Assembly (NCBI GenBank): GCA_007844125.1
Contig: CM017560.1
Location: 5,362,259-5,426,258, forward strand
Direction: 5' to 3'
DNA: 64,000 nt
Source of the DNA: Sinonovacula constricta
Lineage: Eukaryota; Mollusca; Bivalvia; Cardiida; Solecurtidae
The translations under genes were made by a program, and so were the position numbers. Below, in pieces: positions 58,550-64,000 of the stretch (the stretch's first letter is position 1; each line of letters begins with the position of its first letter). The notes beneath the pieces were generated by a model that was not told the origin of the DNA, searched no databases, and saw nothing but the letters and a program-made list of their open reading frames with translations.

Positions 58550-61500
58550 CTGTGTGGTAGCAGAGATTCTCCTTACTGAAAGGGGGAGATCACTGCGTTG
58601 GAGATTGTTCACGATGATGAGTATGGATTTTATAAGCAGTATTATGATTGGCCAATTCTTGTTCTATTCAGTTCGATAAGACAACAGAAAAAAATATCAA
58701 TAAACCCACTGTCGACGAATGTAGTAAAACGGAATAGTCGAGCGTGGGTATCCGACGATGCACCCGCTAAAACGCTATGTACATTTCTGTAACCGTGCCA
58801 GTGGCATACTATCTATCTCTGACACGTACAACTTCAGCCACGTCGCCAAGGTGGGAAGTACGTTCTGAGGTGTTTCTCGGCGGAGCCAACATGTGGCCCC
58901 AATGATGGCACAGGCCCACGTGTTAAAACACTTAATGATATTTTTCGAGACGAAGCATTCTCAAAATACACGAGGACAATGCATTGCTTTCGTTAAATGT
59001 TTTTTTTTTTAATAATTATAGGCAAATCCTTAGATGCCACCGTTAAAGGAATGTTCTGCAATCTCTTTTAATGTCGTTACTTTAACCCAGTTGTACACCT
59101 TACTGACTCAAGCTATAATCGACACATGCGCCGGACACCAACTATAAATAAGCGGTGTTTGATTGTGTTTCATGGGCCGTACAAAGGGGTATTATGCACT
59201 CATGTTATTGTCTATATCATAAAGACAGACACTACATTCGTGGAAGAGACTTCGGACTCGTTTTACCACTGTCAGGACGTTATAATAGCAAATGGTGTAA
59301 TTAGGTTAATTTATACCACTTGTTTGTTCGATCCCCTTGTACATTTTACATATAATCAGAATCTTTTACAATGCTTTTATTCATGTTATGATATTATAGA
59401 TAAATGTGATTATGGTTTTGGATGGCCACTATGAAGAAAGAGCGGCCAGCCCTGGAGAACACCAGCCGGATCCCTTCCGTGAAATTATTTAATTTGCGGC
59501 TCCCATAAATGACCAGCCATCACAGTATGTCAAGAAGACTCTTGAAACACCCCAAGGTGTCTAGCTAAAGTGCATTATCACTGACTTACCTAAACCTACT
59601 TACAACTGTACTCAAGTCAACTGAACAATATAAGCGATACCAATTATTGTATTCAGTGCGGTAGCACTAAATACGTAAAAAGCTGTTACGATACGCTCCC
59701 TCCACGATACGATACGTATCGTCAGTATTTGTCTCGAGTCGATAGTTTACGATACGATACATTTGGGAAAATGAGATACTTAAGATAGACTGTTTGCTGT
59801 TTTGTGACAGGTTTATAGAAAAAAAAATGTTTATATGTAAAAAGGTTAAAGACTGTTTTGTGTGAACCTTAACAGATTTATAAAATAAAATAAAAAATAT
59901 TGTTTATATGTAAATAGGTAAAAGAACTAAAAATTAACTATTTTACTGAAACAGAAAATACATGTATAAATATAAAAAAAAATCTAACAAACCACAGTAG
60001 CAACAGTATAAAGAATTTATTAATTGTAGTTATAAAAAAAATCTATCACATGAATAAAATATACAAAATTATTATGACTAGACAAAATTTTGATATAAAT
60101 TCATAAAAATTGTTGAACCGAATTGGGTTTAGCCAATATAGTACGACGCATGGTATCTTAACTGTGTTTGGCGGCTTTTAGTATCATTGTGGTGAATCGT
60201 TACAGCTCTAATATCATTCTCCCATGTAGAGTTGTCGTTCGTTCCTCTCTCAGAATGTATGAGCCGATGGTAGAGAGTGCTCTAATATATCTAGTGACCA
60301 TTAGGCCTATCTCGCAGTCCAACACATATTCACAAGGTTAAATGAAAAAGCTAAAGAAATAAAGTATATCACGAGAATTTTAAAGATGTTTTGTATCAAG
60401 TGCAAATACTTACAATTCCAATGTTTACCGCTACGATACACTACACATTTTTCGATGAACTACATTGTGACGAAACAGTACGCGCATGTATTCCTTACTG
60501 CTGACTAGCTAGATGGGCGGAGCGTATTTTACTACGGATATTTTCGGTGTTATTACTACGGACAGTTTTCTTGAAATAACGTAAACATGACGTCAAAACA
60601 ACGTCATTCAGCAGATGTGTTTGTAAAATATTTTCAAAGCATGCATTCTGTGTGAGGCTTTTCATTTGTTTTGAAACACATTACATATAATTATGGTACT
60701 TGATCTTTTTAAAAATCTGTAATAGTGACATTTATAGAACTATAAATGAGTAACGACTTTCTTGTTGTTTTGCTTCTTGACGTTGTGGGCGTGGCTTAAA
60801 TACGAAGAGTTTCATCACGCGCAGAGTAATCTCTAATATAAAAGATGTTGTAATAATCTATTTTTTCAATGAACTGGTTTTAATTTTATGTAAATGTATT
60901 GTAAATGTATTGTATATTGTGAAGTCATTGGACTCCAGGATACTTTAAACAGACCAACGCGGTTCATCAACCGATTAACGTCAACAATCAACAATTCATT
61001 CCTTACACGACTGAAAGCAAGCAGACAAATTAAATGATATGGTCAAGTATGCACACTTTACAGTGGAAAGCCTGAAGTTAATAAGCACTATTTTCGTAAC
61101 GGTAGCACTTTCGGGAAGCAGTAAACGTTTGTCGTAGCGACTTAATTTTAAGGTGACTAATTTTTCAGTGCTACCGAACGGGTCATGCGCACCATATGCC
61201 TATAAATAGTGTCATTGTCCAAACCGGTTAAGACGTGTATACCGTTTATAAATGTTATAAAAAATAGCAAGACTACGCTGATGGTATCTGTTTTCTTATA
61301 GTTATAGCCTTGAACATACTCATTTGTAAATATCATCGAATGCGTACAGATTCACTGTCAGTTGACTCATTTCAGTAAATCTTACCACAACTTTATTGCT
61401 TCCTGTACTAACATCCTCGGTCAACTACTTTATTTTTTTAAATAAATATGTAGTCAAATAATTAAAAGATAAATCTCATTTTGAAATAGTTGTCATTAAC

Positions 61501-62460
61501 TGTGTCTTCTGCGAAGTATTTCATTTTTGGCGGGCGTAATACAGGAAACAAGATTCCCTTCACTTTTCAGATTTATTGTTGAGCCAGATTTCTTTCAATA
61601 CCTTCCTTACATTGGGTTAGCCTTCCCAAACATTAATAATGTGTTGTTTTTTTCCAGTATTTAGCTCTTACAAACTGAAAGGAGTCATTAAAAAGCACTT
61701 TTATCCTCAAAGTTTGAAAGCATGCCTTGGTTTCTTTTAACTGAACACCTTTAAATCTACACGGCGATGTTTATAAATCCGGTTTATACCTGAACCCACA
61801 ATATACCGCTGATATTGTTTACGTCTTGACAAATGCCCTGCGACTGAACATTAACAAGGACTATATTTAAAATAACACAATTGTGTGCACAATAAAAAGA
61901 ATGTTTCATAATGCCTTTTAAGCAGTAAAACAGGCACAAATACGCTGATCCTGCTTATCGTATTTTTTACTAATGAGGGATATGAAATAATATAGCATAT
62001 CCTTCGACAGCAGTGCATATTGTTTAACCTCAACTAAAGAACGGGTAAATAAATAAATTACGCAGTGTAAAGCAGAAGACTTCTTTGTACTGTTTAACAA
62101 TCGTGATAGATGTATTTATGACAAAACGGACTGTAGTTGTCCCACTGATAAAGGTATTTTTTTGTTATTTTGATTAAATTTCTTTTAAATATAACTTAAT
62201 ATGATATGTGTAATAATAGAATACTTTGATAAACAAAATAGTAAATGAAGCAGATTTCTGCAATGATCGTTTTTGGAAACATTGCATCATTTTCTTTGTA
62301 AACTATGAAGTTTGTTGCGAAAGTATACGTTTTAATATACCAGCCAATCCAACGATACATTTTGATACTGCTTTTTAATCACTTTCGAATGATTGCGTTG
62401 AAGATAGTGTAGGATTATCTGTCTTCAGGTAATCACATTCAGTCCGTTAAATGTAAAAGA
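58550..62460. other. Intergenic or upstream region of the channel gene
   Basis: I see no supported gene in this 3.9-kb stretch. Near 59690-59765 there is a cluster of ACGATACGTATCGT-type self-complementary sequence that may mark a decayed DNA transposon end. The open frame at 59126-59434 (102 codons) has no recognisable domain. Immediately before the channel exon, CTGTCTTCAG at 62419-62428 could be a splice acceptor for a 5'UTR exon. Confidence 0.55.
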
Positions 62461-62699
62461 ATGGGCGAGCCCGTTTATAACGAGCACCTAAATGACCGAC
62501 CAGACAGTAGTCAGAACCGTTATGTAGAGGTGTCCGTTAAGCACACGGAGGTTCCCAACGGCCCTGGTACAGGTATCAAGAAGCCCGACACAACAGAGGT
62601 AAGAATGGACATCCCGCCACGGGGAGACCTGAACAACGAGTCAGTCGCTGACGAGAGGGTGATCATAAACGTGACTGGAGTCAAGTTTGAGACACGCAG
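62461..62699 (+). CDS. Shaker-type (Kv1-like) voltage-gated K+ channel, first coding exon
   Basis: The exon starts at ATG 62461 and ends in CGCAG with donor GTAGGT at 62700 (239 nt, phase 2). About 63 residues of hydrophilic N-terminus lead into ERVIINVTGVKFETR, the first strand of the T1 (BTB-like) tetramerisation domain. The ERVxINxxGxxFET signature is that of the Kv1/Shaker subfamily rather than Kv2-4. GC content and codon use stand out from the surrounding AT-rich sequence. The rest of T1, the voltage sensor and the pore must lie beyond the window. This ATG is the first in frame; a 5'UTR exon border may lie at 62429. Confidence 0.8.
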
Positions 62700-63012
62700 G
62701 TAGGTAGGGACGTACTAGCATTTATTGTGTCGCTATTTTATCAACATTTATAAAGAAATATATTTTTTCTTAACACGCTCAACCTCAAATTTTCAGCAAA
62801 TTGCCTTTTTTCAAGAGATGAACATACACAATTGCCCTTTTTACATATTTGCAATCGCTCTTGTCGCTGCCATATAAGAAAACACGGAAACGATTTCAAC
62901 GTCATTTTATGGCAAGTTCATTTTCCCGCCGTTTACTTAGTGTCACATAAGATGGCGTTACGGCGCGCGTCTTTCACGTTGCAGCACAGTGGTCTGACGG
63001 TTTATAGTTTAT
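62700..63012 (+). other. First intron of the Kv1-like gene
   Basis: This is intron sequence between the channel exon and the Penelope-like element. No other feature is visible. Confidence 0.6.
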
Positions 63013-64000
63013 AAATCCATTCTAACTCTTTTGTTTGCCTCTCAGTTTTGTCCGCTGCGTAAATTCTTTTAAGTATGATAAAATGGAGGTCATCTGCAGA
63101 GTGGTCTGGTTGCGTAAAATGACTTGCTAGGTTTGACACTCTTCCGTCGTCCTTCTCGAAGGTGCTCCTTCATCCTCTCATACATCTGCCTTTCCGTTTC
63201 TCCAACGTAGACGATCAATCCACACTTAGCACAGCTTATACCATGTACAACATCCCACTGTTCACACTTAATCTCATCTGGCTCACCAATTTTCTTCTGG
63301 TGGTGTCTTTTACTGTGTTGCTCCACATAACGTCACACGTGTTGCGGCCAGCTCAGCAGAAAACGCATCTCCACGGATAGCACGATTTACCTTGCTATGG
63401 ACTTAGGTGTCACATAGATTCATATTCCTTCTAAATGCTACAAGGGAAGGTTTGTCAAACACCTGCTTCATCTTCTCCGGTCGATACAACACTATGGTGT
63501 GTTTGTGTACAATCATGAAGGAGAGTGGAATATGTTAACACCAAAGGTACTCTATCAGGTTTTCGATTGTAATTTATCTTTTTTCAAGAAGTGGCTGTCT
63601 AAGGCATCAATCTTGGCAAGTTATGATTAAATCGCCACGCCACTGTATCTCTTCTGTAGTTTGCATTTCAATTCATTTCTCCGTGCCTGGTAAGCTGTGC
63701 CTTTCACGAATCCTTCTCACCCTCAGACCCAAACCATAGGCTAGCCCTTTCACCGTTGATGGTGGATGACACGACCTGGGTATAGCTGCTTGTTGGTTTT
63801 GTCGAAGAGACATGTGTTAACATGACCTTTATCTCTCTTGACCAAAGTATCCAGGAATTTAATGTGTTGCTCATGGTAGGGTAATTACACTTTGATGTTT
63901 TTGTGCATGATATTAGTCTGTTTTGCGAAGTCCTCAAGCTCCTACTTCGTGCCGTTCCAGATCGCAACTCCATCATCGATAAATCGTTTGTAAAAAAAAA
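63013..64000 (-). mobile_element. Degenerate Penelope-like retroelement (RT end and GIY-YIG endonuclease), cut by window edge
   Basis: Reading the minus strand from 64000: KRFIDDGVAIWNGTK carries the reverse transcriptase FxDD catalytic box. HIKFLDTLVKRD and KQLYPGRVIHH follow (with in-frame stops), then KQVFDKPSLVAFRRNMNL, the conserved block before the linker. A GIY-YIG domain comes next: VVHGISCAKCGLIVYVGETE, RMKEHLREGRR, then after one frameshift QPDHSADDLHF and ELEWIYKL. RT followed by C-terminal GIY-YIG is the layout of Penelope-like elements. Several stops and at least one frameshift show it is dead. Its upstream part lies beyond the window. Confidence 0.85.

Noticed and set aside
59126..59434. 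102-codon open frame as a possible small gene
   Set aside because: No recognisable domain, promoter or splice context; chance frame.
63090..63326. GIY-YIG frame as a cellular nuclease gene
   Set aside because: Adjacent frames carry RT FIDD and AFRR blocks with stops and a frameshift, so it is the tail of a dead Penelope-like element.

Overview
The window is eukaryotic nuclear DNA from an animal with long AT-rich introns. It is dominated by one plus-strand gene, the 3' three quarters of a KMT2C/KMT2D-type (MLL3/MLL4, Trr) histone H3K4 methyltransferase. Single-gene content, tRNA-derived SINEs, short inverted-repeat elements, a degenerate Penelope-like retroelement and a repeat resembling ones I know from bivalves suggest a lophotrochozoan, most likely a bivalve mollusc. 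The species cannot be fixed from sequence alone.

Layout. Positions 1-47437 hold 33 exons plus a choice of two terminal exons of the KMT2C/D-like gene. Summed lengths keep frame throughout (14,529 nt; 4,842 residues plus stop). Upstream exons (PHD clusters, HMG box) lie left of the window. In order, the protein has a Gln/Pro-rich linker, an FDI/acidic motif, Pro/Gly/Met-rich disordered segments, a coiled coil, a 7.18-kb exon carrying a 44-copy 14-residue Cys/Pro repeat, an LXXLL box, a basic stretch, a split CxxC/FCS-type zinc site, the extended PHD finger, FYRN, FYRC, a WDR5-binding Win motif, SET and post-SET. The 3'UTR probably reaches about 48.7 kb or further.

The SET end is unusual. The intron before the first SET exon is largely a ~40-bp tandem array (about 69 copies) whose unit is the 3' splice site plus the first 16 bases of that exon. 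The intron after it is two further arrays that look derived from a SINE body. The last coding exon exists twice in tandem (46883-46975 and 47345-47437). Both copies are 93 nt, both have an AG acceptor in the same phase, and both encode a complete post-SET with its own stop at 70% identity.

From about 47.5 to 62.4 kb there is no convincing gene. The stretch holds the 3'UTR, SINEs, TA microsatellites, a 40-bp minisatellite, two short inverted-repeat elements and a truncated RecQ-like helicase fragment. At 62461-62699 a plus-strand first coding exon of a Shaker-type (Kv1) potassium channel begins and runs off the window. Its first intron carries a minus-strand, decayed Penelope-like element (RT then GIY-YIG).
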